Part shown: positions 53,482-63,518 of the stretch, one piece after another
How positions within the stretch are numbered: the stretch's first letter is position 1
How the letters are laid out: each line of letters begins with the position of its first letter
From: Pseudobacteriovorax sp.
Lineage (GTDB): Bacteria > Bdellovibrionota_B > Oligoflexia > Oligoflexales > Oligoflexaceae
DNA: 64,000 nucleotides
Direction: 5' to 3'
Assembly (NCBI GenBank): GCA_013215145.1
Contig: JABSRP010000011.1
Location: 124,001-188,000 of the forward strand
The notes under the pieces: generated by a model
What the model was told of the DNA's origin: nothing
What the model saw: the letters and a program-made list of their open reading frames with translations, nothing else
Database searches by the model: none
Translations under genes and position numbers: made by a program

Positions 53482-56232
53482 CTATTTTTTAGCTTTTTTT
53501 AGGTCGGCCGCCACAACTTTAGTAAGTCTGTTGGCTTGGACCATGGTTTTGATATCCCGATTAACCTGCTCGAGAGTCAAGGACTGAATCGCTTTCGAAC
53601 GCTTGATATAGAAATCAAGGTTAAGTTTTGATCTAAGCGAAAACTCTAAGAGTGATGCTAATGTTTTATCATTGGCAAAACGGGTTTTCTCTTGTTCGGC
53701 GTAGCCTGATTTAGCTTTCGTCATTTCGTCTTTGGTAAGTCCCTTATCGGCGAAAAGCTTCACCTCTTCGATGATGATCTCTAAAGCGCGCTGGGCGTTT
53801 TCTGGGCCGCATATAGCGCCGGCTGTGAATTGGGCATAATCACCTTGCGCTGCTGGCGAGAATCCTCCCCAAGCACCATAGGCAAAGCCTTCTTTTTGCC
53901 TAAGTCGATTATTCATTCTTGAACTAGCGCTTTGGCCAAAAACAAAACCTGCTAGCTTTGAGGAAGCGTATTTGGGATCGTCGATTCCCAACGACAGTGT
54001 ATGGCCAACCATCACCATGGCTCCTTTTTTATCTGGTGTGTTCACTACTTTACTGGTGGCTATATTTGATTGGAGTGGCTTGACAATTTCTTTGTAAGTA
54101 ATCTTGCTCGATTTTGGTTTGATGGTCTTATTCAGTAGACTGGCAATTTTGGAATCATCAAAATCGCCAACTACCGAGTAAGTAGCGTTTTTCGTTGTAT
54201 AGAACTGCCGATAAAAATTACGAACCTGATCTAGTGTGAGTTTTTCGACTTGCGCAATCGTGTCTTTAGTAGAATAAACGTGGTGGACAGAATCCTTGGG
54301 AAAAGGGTTCATGGCTTTTTCCATCTCTTCACTGGCAATCGATCTAGGTTCTGATAGCTGGCTTCTTAAACTAGATAAAATTTGCTTTTTAAACACGTCA
54401 AATTCTTCGGCATCAAATCGCGGTTGGTTTAGTAGTTCATTGAAGATCTTCAATACCTCTTCGAGATGTTTCTTTTCAGTGCTAATGGAAAACTTTGCAA
54501 CTCCGTCAGAACTGTTTCCACCACTGATCCCTGAGTCGATAGCAACAAGCCTATCTTTTAACTGCTGATAGCTTAGGTTGCGACTTCCTCTAGTCATGAG
54601 AATAGGGGTGAAGTATTCAATAAGTCCCTTATTTAATAGACTATTGGCATTACCATAGCGCAGACCAACTTCGATGAATATTTTTTCACCACGAGTTCTC
54701 TTGCTGAGAGCAGCCACCGGATTTCCAGATTTCAACTTTAAAGTCTTTAGGCGACTTTTGATATTCTCAAAACTAGGATCAAAGGCCTCACCCATGGCTA
54801 CCGTCTTTTTCCCTTTATATGACGCTACAAGTTTGCTCGTATCGGGCTTTGGAGGAATCGTAGCTCTTACGGGGTTTTTGGTTGGAATGAAAATTCCAGC
54901 CGTGCGGTTACTCCTTAGCATATACTTCTTATAAGCTTTACGTACTGCCTCCGTGGTCAAAGACTCAATGCGGTCACGATATATGTAGCGAAGTCGCCAG
55001 TCACCCAAGGCCGCCCATTCCGATAACTCTATGGCGATTTGTTGGCTGTTGGCATCGGCAACGCGAATCTCACTCAGAGTTTTTTTCTTAAACCGTTCCA
55101 CCTCTTCTTTTTTGATTTCGGCAGGAGATAAGTTTTCGATCCGTTTTGTGATTTGATCCAAGACCTGTTTTGGGTTTTGCTTTGGATTCATTTCGGCTAC
55201 CGCCCAAAAAGTACCTGGATCATGCCAACCGAAGGTTGTGCTGTAGACGCTAGTAAGTGTACCTTTTGTGACAAAATCCCGATAAAGAATTCCGTTTGGT
55301 TTTGTCGAAAGAATATAAGCGATGGCGTCCATAGCAACATAATCTTCATGATCACCCGATGGAATATGATACAGGACCCCAGCCAAAGGGTTTTCGCCAT
55401 TACGTCTTAACGTAACCAAGCGCTCTCCATCTTGAACAGGCTCCGTTGTATAAGTTTTTGGTAGTTTTCTTTCGGGGCGAGGAATCGTGCCGAAGTGTTT
55501 TTCCACAAGAGCTTTGGCTTTATCTTTGTCAAACTTGCCAGCAACGACTAGCATGGCATTATCTGGTTGGTAATACTTTTTGTAGAATCGCTTTAAGCTT
55601 TCCGCGGGAACCCGTTCGATATCACTTCTATTACCTATGGTGGAGTTACCATAGTTGTGCCACAGGAAGGCTGCGGAATGTAATCGCGCAAGTAGTACGC
55701 GGAAAGGCGAATTTTCGCCCATTTGAAACTCGTTGCGCACGACAGAGAATTCTTTGGCAAGATCTTTTGGGTCGATCTTGCTGTTGATCATACGGTCTGC
55801 TTCCATGCTGAGTGCCCAAGCAAGGTTTTCGTCTGTAGCAGGAAGCGTTTCATAATAGTTGGTACGATCCGTCCACGTTGTACCGTTGAACTGTGCCCCT
55901 TTTTCTGTGAGGGCCTCCCATATATTTGGTCGCGTAGGTGTCCCCTTAAAAACCATATGCTCAAGCAGATGAGCCATTCCTGCTTCGCCATAGCCTTCGT
56001 GCCGGGATCCGACAAAATAAGTTATATTAACAGTGACTTTAGCCTTTGATGGATCGGGAAAAAATAATACCTTTAGGCCGTTATCCATGCGGTACTCTGT
56101 AATACCTTCGACGGTAGTCTGTTGCTTAAGGCTATGGGAAACCTTGGCTTTTGGCTTGTCTCCATCTTTCGTTGTCGTTTGGCAGCCAATAAAAATACTT
56201 GCTACTACTGCCATCAGTCCTACTTTTCTCAC
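53482..56232 (-). CDS. M16-family zinc protease lipoprotein
   Basis: A 916-residue lipoprotein (lipobox FIGC, Cys17) with two tandem M16 (insulinase/pitrilysin) halves. The first half has the inverted zinc motif HLLEH (His88, Glu91, His92) with the third ligand in RNEFQ (Glu168), so it should be catalytic. The second half (about 470-905) lacks HXXEH and is the usual inactive partner, with the family's R/Y substrate region (SSRMNNRLRQKEGFAYG). It probably degrades peptides in the periplasm. The GTG start is preceded by AAGGAG. The upstream gap (56233-56540) is described separately. Confidence 0.93.
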   Translation of the reverse strand: MRKVGLMAVVASIFIGCQTTTKDGDKPKAKVSHSLKQQTTVEGITEYRMDNGLKVLFFPDPSKAKVTVNITYFVGSRHEGYGEAGMAHLLEHMVFKGTPTRPNIWEALTEKGAQFNGTTWTDRTNYYETLPATDENLAWALSMEADRMINSKIDPKDLAKEFSVVRNEFQMGENSPFRVLLARLHSAAFLWHNYGNSTIGNRSDIERVPAESLKRFYKKYYQPDNAMLVVAGKFDKDKAKALVEKHFGTIPRPERKLPKTYTTEPVQDGERLVTLRRNGENPLAGVLYHIPSGDHEDYVAMDAIAYILSTKPNGILYRDFVTKGTLTSVYSTTFGWHDPGTFWAVAEMNPKQNPKQVLDQITKRIENLSPAEIKKEEVERFKKKTLSEIRVADANSQQIAIELSEWAALGDWRLRYIYRDRIESLTTEAVRKAYKKYMLRSNRTAGIFIPTKNPVRATIPPKPDTSKLVASYKGKKTVAMGEAFDPSFENIKSRLKTLKLKSGNPVAALSKRTRGEKIFIEVGLRYGNANSLLNKGLIEYFTPILMTRGSRNLSYQQLKDRLVAIDSGISGGNSSDGVAKFSISTEKKHLEEVLKIFNELLNQPRFDAEEFDVFKKQILSSLRSQLSEPRSIASEEMEKAMNPFPKDSVHHVYSTKDTIAQVEKLTLDQVRNFYRQFYTTKNATYSVVGDFDDSKIASLLNKTIKPKSSKITYKEIVKPLQSNIATSKVVNTPDKKGAMVMVGHTLSLGIDDPKYASSKLAGFVFGQSASSRMNNRLRQKEGFAYGAWGGFSPAAQGDYAQFTAGAICGPENAQRALEIIIEEVKLFADKGLTKDEMTKAKSGYAEQEKTRFANDKTLASLLEFSLRSKLNLDFYIKRSKAIQSLTLEQVNRDIKTMVQANRLTKVVAADLKKAKK

Positions 56233-56540
56233 CTGTTCTCCTTTTTGTCCGAGTGTTTCCCTATGTTAATGCGAAAAAATTGATTGCTCCAATAGAAATT
56301 CGCCCATCGTCGAAGGAAAGATTTTGAGTTTTCTATGATGAGTGATCCGTAAGTATCTTTATTAAGAAAAGTTAACATATCTGTTGTTCTTTGTAATTGT
56401 CTAATATTTCAAGAAAAAAGATCTATTGGAAAAAAACAGAGGACTTGTGATTAGGAAAAAAGATTTACGAGCGCCACCGAATAAGGCACCATAGAAAAAA
56501 TAAAAAAAAATTTGAGTGTTCCATAAAAGGGGGGAAGGCC
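56233..56540. other. AT-rich divergent intergenic region
   Basis: 308 bp between divergent genes, A-rich with several runs of A (AAAAAATAAAAAAAAA near 56500). It must hold promoters for both neighbours. I see no tRNA, small ORF or strong hairpin. GGGGGGAAGG just before 56541 is the ribosome site of the next gene. Confidence 0.5.
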
Positions 56541-56996
56541 ATGAGTTTGACGTCTTATTCCGTCAGCCAAATTGCGACCAGAACAACTGCTGCTCTGTTG
56601 GTAGCGATACCGATTTTGCTTTATTTTACCTGGCAGAGAGAAACGGTGCTTGTTGCTGCATTTTGCCTGGTTTTATCACTAAATACTCTATTCTTATCCA
56701 CCGTAAATCTAAGTAAGACCACCTTTGCAAACCTTGCAGTCATTGCTCCATTGATTTTATTCGGCGCTTTTATCGCACTTAGCACTGCTCCTTGTATGAT
56801 CGAAGGGGCCGCTAAACAGTCTGCGCTCTTTATTGCTTACAGTGTATCGGCTATGTTCCCAATAGCGGTCCCTGCTCTGATGTATGTGACAGGTAAAAAA
56901 ATCATGGATCACTATCCCTTACCTGAAATTGGTAAAGGATGGAAGCCTATTCAGGTGCCGGAATCTGGTCTCCAACCTGTAAGGGCAAACATCTAA
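56541..56996 (+). CDS. Small integral membrane protein of unknown function
   Basis: A 151-residue protein with four hydrophobic helices (about residues 10-32, 35-55, 63-83, 90-118) and a short soluble C-terminus. No family is recognised and no conserved polar motif stands out in the helices. GGGGGGAAGG lies 2 nt before the ATG, a strong but close ribosome site. It lies 117 bp upstream of glutamate dehydrogenase on the same strand; a link is not evident. Confidence 0.65.
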   Translation: MSLTSYSVSQIATRTTAALLVAIPILLYFTWQRETVLVAAFCLVLSLNTLFLSTVNLSKTTFANLAVIAPLILFGAFIALSTAPCMIEGAAKQSALFIAYSVSAMFPIAVPALMYVTGKKIMDHYPLPEIGKGWKPIQVPESGLQPVRANI

Positions 56997-57113
56997 GACG
57001 AAGGTATCTCGTCAACGAAACATTCAGGCATTCAAAGGGTAGCATTCGCTACTCTTTTTTTTCGTTCTGTGCCATTCTATTGCCATCTATGGACCTTTTA
57101 TCATGGTGGTTAT

Positions 57114-58463
57114 ATGGCTGAACAATTAGAGCTTGATTCCTTTATGAAAGGCTTAATCAAGCGCAATCCAGATGAACTAGAATTTCATCAGGCCGTCGCA
57201 GAGGTGGCGCGGGACATTGTCCCTTTTATTCAAAGTAATCCAAAGTATGCAGAAGAATCGATCTTAGAAAGACTAACAGAGCCGGATCGGATTCTCATTT
57301 TTCGCGTCAGTTGGGTCGATGATGATAACAATGTGCGGGCGAATCGCGGATATCGCGTTCAATTCAATAACGCCATTGGGCCCTATAAAGGCGGGCTCCG
57401 CTTTCATCCTTCCGTTAACCTCAGCATTCTAAAATTCTTGGGTTTTGAACAAATATTTAAAAATAGTCTCACGACGATGCCCATCGGCGGGGCAAAGGGG
57501 GGAGCCAATTTTAATCCGCGAGGAAAATCGGATCGGGAAATCATGCGCTTTTGCCAGGCTTTTATGATCGAGCTGTCTCGGCATATCGGACCAGATATCG
57601 ACGTACCAGCAGGAGATATTGGAGTTGGGGCCCGGGAGGTTGGATACCTTTATGGCCAATATAAGCGCATCGCAAACAATCATACTGGGGTTATCACTGG
57701 AAAGTCATTGACAACCGGTGGTAGTGAGATACGCAAAGAGGCGACAGGTTATGGTTGTGTCTATTTCGTGCAAGAAATGCTGAAACATGCCGGTAATAGC
57801 ATAGAAGGTAAGATCTGTGCTATTTCTGGCTCTGGTAATGTCGCGCAATACACAGCTGAGAAGCTGATTGACCTAGGTGGGAAAGTCGTCACCATGTCAG
57901 ATTCCGATGGCTTTATTTATGACGAAAACGGAATCACAAAAGAAAAGCTGGCATGGATAATTGATCTGAAGGAAAATCGCCGTGGGCGCATCAAAGAGTA
58001 CGCACAGGAGTTTCAAGTCGAGTATATACAAGGCAAAACCCCATGGTCAGTTCCTTGCGATCTAGCATTCCCTTCTGCGACACAAAATGAAATTCACTTA
58101 GAAGACGCGAAAACCCTTGTCAAAAATGGTTGTATTGCCATTGGAGAGGGGGCAAACATGCCTTCCACAGCTGAAGCCGCTGAGTACTTTTTAGACGCTA
58201 AGCTTTTGTATGCGCCGAGTAAGGCTGCCAATGCTGGTGGGGTCGCAGTGTCCGCCTTAGAAATGTCGCAAAATAGTATGCGCCTGTCCTGGGATTGGGA
58301 AGAGCTGGATCAACGTCTCCAAGGAATAATGAAGCGTATTCATGCTTCTTGTGTTGAGCATGGCAAACAGCAAGATACCGACGCTATCAACTATGTTAAA
58401 GGCTCTAACATTGCCGGCTTTATCAAGGTAGCTGATGCCATGTTATCTTATGGAGTCACATAG
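57114..58463 (+). CDS. gdhA: Glutamate dehydrogenase, NADP-type
   Basis: A 449-residue enzyme that interconverts 2-oxoglutarate plus ammonia and glutamate, in the cytoplasm. It is nearly collinear with E. coli GdhA: VRANRGYRVQFNNAIGPYKGGLRFHPSVNLSILKFLGFEQ, the active-site GGAKGG, VPAGDIGVGAREVGYL, the Rossmann motif SGSGNVAQY, and AEGANMPSTAEA. The Ser after the dinucleotide motif fits NADP preference. The ATG at 57114 (MAEQLELDSF) aligns with the family N-terminus and has GGTGG upstream; an upstream extension to 57069 is not needed. A terminator follows. Confidence 0.96.
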   Translation: MAEQLELDSFMKGLIKRNPDELEFHQAVAEVARDIVPFIQSNPKYAEESILERLTEPDRILIFRVSWVDDDNNVRANRGYRVQFNNAIGPYKGGLRFHPSVNLSILKFLGFEQIFKNSLTTMPIGGAKGGANFNPRGKSDREIMRFCQAFMIELSRHIGPDIDVPAGDIGVGAREVGYLYGQYKRIANNHTGVITGKSLTTGGSEIRKEATGYGCVYFVQEMLKHAGNSIEGKICAISGSGNVAQYTAEKLIDLGGKVVTMSDSDGFIYDENGITKEKLAWIIDLKENRRGRIKEYAQEFQVEYIQGKTPWSVPCDLAFPSATQNEIHLEDAKTLVKNGCIAIGEGANMPSTAEAAEYFLDAKLLYAPSKAANAGGVAVSALEMSQNSMRLSWDWEELDQRLQGIMKRIHASCVEHGKQQDTDAINYVKGSNIAGFIKVADAMLSYGVT

Positions 58464-58476
58464 TCGTGTGGGAGGC

Positions 58477-58505
58477 GCCAGATGACGAGCATCTGGCTTG
58501 TTTTC
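58477..58505 (+). terminator. Intrinsic terminator after gdhA
   Basis: GCCAGATG (58477-58484) pairs perfectly with CATCTGGC (58490-58497) over a 5-nt loop, followed by TTGTTTTCC. It lies between the convergent gdhA and esterase genes. Confidence 0.87.
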
Positions 58506-58508
58506 CGA

Positions 58509-59624
58509 TTATAGTTGGTTGGACTTGAAGGTCACTTCATCGCCAAAGACTGAGGGTAGCGCCTTTAAGGCTGGCGCACTGGTTTCGCTGCAATATAAAA
58601 CATCTTCCAAAACAGCTGTTGTTGCATAGTTAATGATTTCCCAGGTTTCTTGTGGTGGCAAAAAGTCTGGTGCGCAGCCGTCGTAACCTAAACGCTCAAC
58701 TATACTGGGCACTCTCACACCGTTTTTGATGGCGATAGCAAGAATTCCACCATTTTCTGCACCTAAAGAACAGATTTCAGAATAAGCAAGGTGGCCTGCA
58801 TTGTTTATGGTGACCAGCGTTTTTTGACCAGGATACCCTTCGTACCCACTTTCTTGACTAGAGTAGGGGACTACACCATCCCGCGCAGCTCCCATGACCA
58901 ACACAGATTCGATTTGAGGATTAGGCGTGATGCGATTGGCAGTCATGGGAATAAGAACTTTGACCCCTGGGATGTCGCCTAAATCCCCTATAGCATTGCC
59001 GCCGGCACTATGTCCTGAAAGGCCAATACGAGTTAAATCATAGCGACCTTCGAGGAAGTCGAAAGCGCGATCGCCCCGATTTAAGGCTGCTATCATGTTC
59101 CTCACATCACGTTTTTGATTAGCAAGAATGGCACCAATGAGGCCTCCTCTTCCCAAGAGGTCCTTAAGACGAATACGTGGATGATCGGCAGATAAAACAA
59201 TAAAGCCTCGACTGGCCCAATGGGTCATCTGGGGTAGGGCCTGTGTGCGAAATGCGGCAGTTCCGTGCACAAAAACAACTACAGGAAAGGACTCTTGACC
59301 CACGGCTATCGGTAGATCTTGGTAGCAGTCGCAAAACTGAATAGGATTTTCAGCGTCAGGAATCTTAGCTCCCTCGCGATCAGGCAGTTGGTTTCTCAGA
59401 TCGTAGGTTTTTGGTGACAGGTTTGAAACATCTTCGACATCTGAAGGGTACCAAACTTCTATCCCCAAGTTGCCTACGTTGACAGTGCGAGCACCGACTT
59501 TATATGGTCCAGCATCAGTCGGACTGTTGGACACGTCTTTAACGCGATTATCACAGGTATCGGATAAGGCGACGCTAGGGTTAATGAGTAGGCAGCTGCC
59601 AAGTAAGATGAGGTTTCTCAACAT
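58509..59624 (-). CDS. Secreted alpha/beta hydrolase (PAF-acetylhydrolase/chlorophyllase-like)
   Basis: A 371-residue hydrolase with a signal peptide (cleavage near residue 21). The fold is indicated by VVVFVHGTAAFRTQ (oxyanion hole region), the nucleophile elbow GHSAGG (Ser206), a likely acid in GAARDGVVP, and the catalytic His in NNAGHLAYSE. This order resembles the PAF acetylhydrolase/polyester-hydrolase-like group rather than classical lipases. Seven cysteines suggest disulfides in the periplasm or outside. GGAG lies 7 nt before the ATG. The substrate is unknown. Confidence 0.86.
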   Translation of the reverse strand: MLRNLILLGSCLLINPSVALSDTCDNRVKDVSNSPTDAGPYKVGARTVNVGNLGIEVWYPSDVEDVSNLSPKTYDLRNQLPDREGAKIPDAENPIQFCDCYQDLPIAVGQESFPVVVFVHGTAAFRTQALPQMTHWASRGFIVLSADHPRIRLKDLLGRGGLIGAILANQKRDVRNMIAALNRGDRAFDFLEGRYDLTRIGLSGHSAGGNAIGDLGDIPGVKVLIPMTANRITPNPQIESVLVMGAARDGVVPYSSQESGYEGYPGQKTLVTINNAGHLAYSEICSLGAENGGILAIAIKNGVRVPSIVERLGYDGCAPDFLPPQETWEIINYATTAVLEDVLYCSETSAPALKALPSVFGDEVTFKSNQL

Positions 59625-59739
59625 GATTAGACTCCGTTTCGTTGAACTAAAAAAATATTGTGACTTGATAGAGCTAATAAGCCTTTTAATGCGAAACGGT
59701 AGTTTTAAGGTATTGATATATTGTGAAGGGAGGGGAATG

Positions 59740-59763
59740 AAAAGAGCCTTGTCGGCTCCTTTT
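59740..59763 (-). terminator. Intrinsic terminator after the VWA lipoprotein gene
   Basis: GAGCC (59744-59748) and GGCTC (59754-59758) form a 5-bp stem with a 5-nt loop; A-runs on the left and T-runs on the right could serve either strand. It lies 22 bp after the stop of the minus-strand VWA gene. Confidence 0.6.
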
Positions 59764-59785
59764 TAGTTAAGTACTCTTTGCGACT

Positions 59786-61027
59786 CTATTTTTTGTAGGT
59801 GATCTCGATTGATGCACTCGAGGTACTGCCTTCTAGTTCAGAGATTCTGATACTTTGTTTATTTAAAATTGTGTAGTTACTTGTTTCGGTACCATTTACT
59901 TTAACGGACTCTATTTCTGAAAATGCCTTTGACGTTGTGAAAATAGGGTCTTTCGGGACTATACTGGTCTCCACCATATCCATCATAAAATCACTGTAAT
60001 CGCTGCTCGTACAAGAGTCTTCTGTGAGCCCTCCCGATGCCGTGGCCATGGTGTTGTAAGACAAATCATAAAGCTGCTCCACTGTACACACAGAGGTGGG
60101 AGCGATGGCATGAAATTTTAATCCAGCTGTCGGCTGCATCGCGTCGAGCAGGCCTTGCAAATCGTCATAGTCGGGCCTGCTGGCCAAAAGTGTGGCCGAA
60201 TTGGTGCCAGGATCGTGAGTGTCTGAAACAAAAATGATATTGACGATCGCGCCGTCTCTGAAAACCTTATTACCTTGATTAATCGTAAGTAGCTGTTTCA
60301 CGGCCTGCAAGCCTGCCTCTGCCCCTAAACAAGAAAAGGATGATTGGGTTGCAGCCTCTAGGCAGGAGACTCCGTTGGCATTAGTAGCAGTTGGGCTGAA
60401 CCATCGTTCGTTACAGGCATCCACAGACCATTCGTCAGTGTAGTCGGTACCGAGGGCTCGATATTCTTCCACAGCATCTTGATGGACAAAGTCTAAAAAC
60501 CCAGGTTCCTTTTCGATACCGGCATAACCTGTGATTCCTGTCCCCGTCTGATCGTAATCTGGTTCTAGGCCGTGCATGGTGTTCATGACTGCCAACTTAG
60601 CTCTGGCCGGCAAAACATTGCGATCGATGATGGCTAAAAAGCCGTCGCTGACTTGATCCCTAATATCTTCCATGGAACACGAATTGTCTAGTACGATGAG
60701 ATAGTCCACCAAGTCAGTTGCAGACCCTTCCCCAAAGCTAAACGTTTCCAGTAAACGGAACTCGTCGAGGGTTTCGATGGACTGAGAGTTGCCATCGCGG
60801 TCTTCATCAAGGCCCACGATATCGTCAATGCCTTCTTGTCCAACAGCATCATCGCTGTTTTGTCTTTCAAGATCGCTGTCTTCCGTGATGCTTTCCGCTT
60901 GCTTCCTCAATCCATCAGGCACTTGATCAGAACTGAAACGGGTTTCTTCACCGCAGCCAATGAGCAAAAGCCCCATTACTATGGGTAATTTACAGCCCCT
61001 ACATAGGAACCAATAGTTTTTAAACAT
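59786..61027 (-). CDS. von Willebrand factor A-domain lipoprotein
   Basis: A 413-residue lipoprotein (lipobox LIGC, Cys25). After an acidic linker (about 40-95) comes a VWA domain with the metal-ion-dependent adhesion site DNSCSM (Asp114, Ser116, Ser118). The domain also contains NIIFVSDTHDPG, the later MIDAS-type Asp segment. A small beta-rich C-terminal domain (about 345-413) follows. It probably binds another protein at the outer membrane or surface through a divalent metal. The ATG at 61027 is chosen because GGAGGAGGGAG lies directly upstream; the frame is open 21 codons further. Confidence 0.85.
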   Translation of the reverse strand: MFKNYWFLCRGCKLPIVMGLLLIGCGEETRFSSDQVPDGLRKQAESITEDSDLERQNSDDAVGQEGIDDIVGLDEDRDGNSQSIETLDEFRLLETFSFGEGSATDLVDYLIVLDNSCSMEDIRDQVSDGFLAIIDRNVLPARAKLAVMNTMHGLEPDYDQTGTGITGYAGIEKEPGFLDFVHQDAVEEYRALGTDYTDEWSVDACNERWFSPTATNANGVSCLEAATQSSFSCLGAEAGLQAVKQLLTINQGNKVFRDGAIVNIIFVSDTHDPGTNSATLLASRPDYDDLQGLLDAMQPTAGLKFHAIAPTSVCTVEQLYDLSYNTMATASGGLTEDSCTSSDYSDFMMDMVETSIVPKDPIFTTSKAFSEIESVKVNGTETSNYTILNKQSIRISELEGSTSSASIEITYKK

Positions 61028-61289
61028 GACTCTCCCTCCTCCAAAATCTGAGCGAACGTCAGAAAAAATTCTGATTTCCCCTCTAACCATCCCCTCGGCT
61101 TAATGGGTAGAACTGTGAATCAATCTTTTATATGTAATATTATTAGTAGGTTGTGTAGGTTTTTTTTGTCTTTTCGCATGATGTCTTTGAGTACTTTTGG
61201 AAAAAACTTTAGGGAAAAAGTTTTTACTTTACAACGCGAAAGATTTGTCTTTTTTCACCGAGAAGGAAAACAGGCAAATAGGAGGTAAA

Positions 61290-63518
61290 GTGCCTAATTT
61301 TACCAAAATCTCGCTTGGACCTGGAGTCTTTTGGCTGGAACATCGCTCCAGTGGATTGAGACTATTGTGCGGACCGGTGGCAGACAGTGTAAAACTTCTT
61401 ATAAAACGGGGACTCATACAAAATATTGAAATGGATGGTCAGCGGTGGGAATCGGGACCAAATGCGATCCTACTAAGTGATGTCGGAATCCAAAATGGTG
61501 AACTTTGTAATTTAAGTGAGTTCCCAATTCTTCAAATGCTCTACCGGCAAGGCTTCATGCTACCGAACCATCCGATGAATACAGGCCAAAAGCCTTTAGT
61601 TATGGGGTCAGAATCTCAAGTCAAATCCCAGCTTGAGTATATTTATCGGGGCAACTACGGTCTAGCTAGCAAAGAAGAGTTACGTGCGGTCTGCAGTTCT
61701 GAAGAAGAAGTTCAGATGATGATGGCGGTTAAGAACTTCTTTGCTTTTGGTAAAATTAATCGCCCTGAGCAGTTTATAGATGGTCTATACATCTCGGGAG
61801 ACTTTCAAAACATAAACCGGAAGGTAAGTGTGCGCCGCGCAGAACTTAACAGATTCGAGTTTTCCGATGGCCAAGAGCATGTGACAGTGGATCTCAATTT
61901 AAAACCATTGGAGTGCTATCCTTCTCCGTTACGTTTTAGTCCGACCCTTATACAAGAAGAATTTTTTTCTGTTATTCATTGCGGTGAAGGCGATGGCTGG
62001 GATGTGGACCGGGGCTGCATGGGAAGTATGATTAGTTACGATCATAAATTCTATTTGGTTGATGCTGCGCCTAATATCAAACATACGTTGCAGGCTTTGG
62101 GTATCAGCCTGTCGATGATCGATGGCGTCTTTATTACTCATGCACACGATGATCACTTTGCAGGTTTAGCCAGTCTCATGTTAAGTCATAGACCTATAAA
62201 GCTATATGCAACCAAATGGGTGAAAGAATCAGTTATCAAGAAGTTTTCAGCTTTGCTCAGTCTGAATGAAGCCTACTTTACCTCGCTTTTTGACGTTTGC
62301 GAATTGAAGGCTGGTGTGTGGAACAATATTGATGGACTTGAAGTGCGCCCAGTATACTCACCCCATCCCATCGAAACTTCGATTTTTAAATTTCGGTTGC
62401 TCTGGAAGGATGGATATTTACGATATCACCACTTGGCAGATATCACCTCGGATCGAGTCCTATCAGAGATGGAAGATCATGCTAGTATCTCCATCGCTAT
62501 GAAAAGGGCCATCAAATCCGAATATTTAGAACCAGCAAACTTGAAAAAAATTGACATTGGTGGAGGGTTGATTCATGGCAAGGCGCCAGATTTTGCCGAT
62601 GATCGATCAGAAAAAATCATACTAGCCCACAAAGCTGATGACCTAACTCCAGAGGAGAAACAGATCGGTTCCTCAGCGACTTTTGGCAGCGTAGATGTTT
62701 TGATTCAGGAGCAAAATCGTTACCCTACAGTCAGAATCCTTCAATGTCTTGAACGATATTTTCCTTCTGTGGATCCCAAAGAGTTTCGAGCTTTCTTGCA
62801 ATGTCCCTTGGAAACCTATGGTGCAGGAACCATCCTATTGAAAACCTCCTCTAAGGCTGAGGATATTATACTAATCGTAGCAGGAATCATTGAGCGTATC
62901 GATACCAAAACCAATTCTTCACATGAAGTTTTGGCCGGCACCCTGATTGGTGACCAGTACATCACAGATCACGAGTTTGATTTTACGTTTCGGACCAAGA
63001 GTTATGTTTCTATCATAAGAATTCCGCGCAAGGTGTATGACCGTTTTTTGATTCAGCACAATATGAAACAGCATCTGATCAATCTTTATCATCGTTATTC
63101 TGAGCTGGCAAAGTCATCGATATTTCATTTTTTAGGTATGTCACCGCATTTTATCGATTTGGTTAACTCGATGTACCTAATAGATTTTTCGGCTGGCGAT
63201 AACTTGAAGGATAACGAAAACCTCTTTCCTAAAGGATTACTTCTGATTCGGCAGGGTGAGGTCAAAATGGAAATCAATCACACAAGTTGTGTGCATATAG
63301 GTCCCGGAGAAATTTGCTTTGAAGAATTACTTCTCGAGGAGGCCAATTGCGGTGAGATCATAGCGATGACTGATGGTGACTGCTACGTTCTGCCTATAGG
63401 TAACATTCGGGAGGTTCCCATTTTGTTTTGGCAGGTCCTAGAAATCTTTGAGAGGCGGAATGGTGGGACAATGTCGCTGCGTTTGGCAGCGACTTCGGGC
63501 ACCAAAAGCTCAGCTTAA
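61290..63518 (+). CDS. Metallo-beta-lactamase-fold hydrolase fused to cyclic-nucleotide-binding-like domains
   Basis: A 742-residue cytoplasmic protein. The N-terminal 220 residues have no family I recognise; a metallo-beta-lactamase fold follows with the zinc motif HAHDDH (284-289), then YSPHPIETSIF and HHLADITSD as later ligand segments. Two cyclic-nucleotide-binding-like beta-rolls follow (about 515-610 and 645-730), seen as GTILLKTSSKAEDIILIVAGIIE and LFPKGLLLIRQGEVKMEI, each with degenerate phosphate-binding cassettes. It could be a hydrolase switched by cAMP or cGMP. The GTG at 61290 has AGGAGG 4 nt upstream and is preferred over a TTG at 61197. It overlaps the convergent lon by 9 bp. 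Confidence 0.84.
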   Translation: MPNFTKISLGPGVFWLEHRSSGLRLLCGPVADSVKLLIKRGLIQNIEMDGQRWESGPNAILLSDVGIQNGELCNLSEFPILQMLYRQGFMLPNHPMNTGQKPLVMGSESQVKSQLEYIYRGNYGLASKEELRAVCSSEEEVQMMMAVKNFFAFGKINRPEQFIDGLYISGDFQNINRKVSVRRAELNRFEFSDGQEHVTVDLNLKPLECYPSPLRFSPTLIQEEFFSVIHCGEGDGWDVDRGCMGSMISYDHKFYLVDAAPNIKHTLQALGISLSMIDGVFITHAHDDHFAGLASLMLSHRPIKLYATKWVKESVIKKFSALLSLNEAYFTSLFDVCELKAGVWNNIDGLEVRPVYSPHPIETSIFKFRLLWKDGYLRYHHLADITSDRVLSEMEDHASISIAMKRAIKSEYLEPANLKKIDIGGGLIHGKAPDFADDRSEKIILAHKADDLTPEEKQIGSSATFGSVDVLIQEQNRYPTVRILQCLERYFPSVDPKEFRAFLQCPLETYGAGTILLKTSSKAEDIILIVAGIIERIDTKTNSSHEVLAGTLIGDQYITDHEFDFTFRTKSYVSIIRIPRKVYDRFLIQHNMKQHLINLYHRYSELAKSSIFHFLGMSPHFIDLVNSMYLIDFSAGDNLKDNENLFPKGLLLIRQGEVKMEINHTSCVHIGPGEICFEELLLEEANCGEIIAMTDGDCYVLPIGNIREVPILFWQVLEIFERRNGGTMSLRLAATSGTKSSA

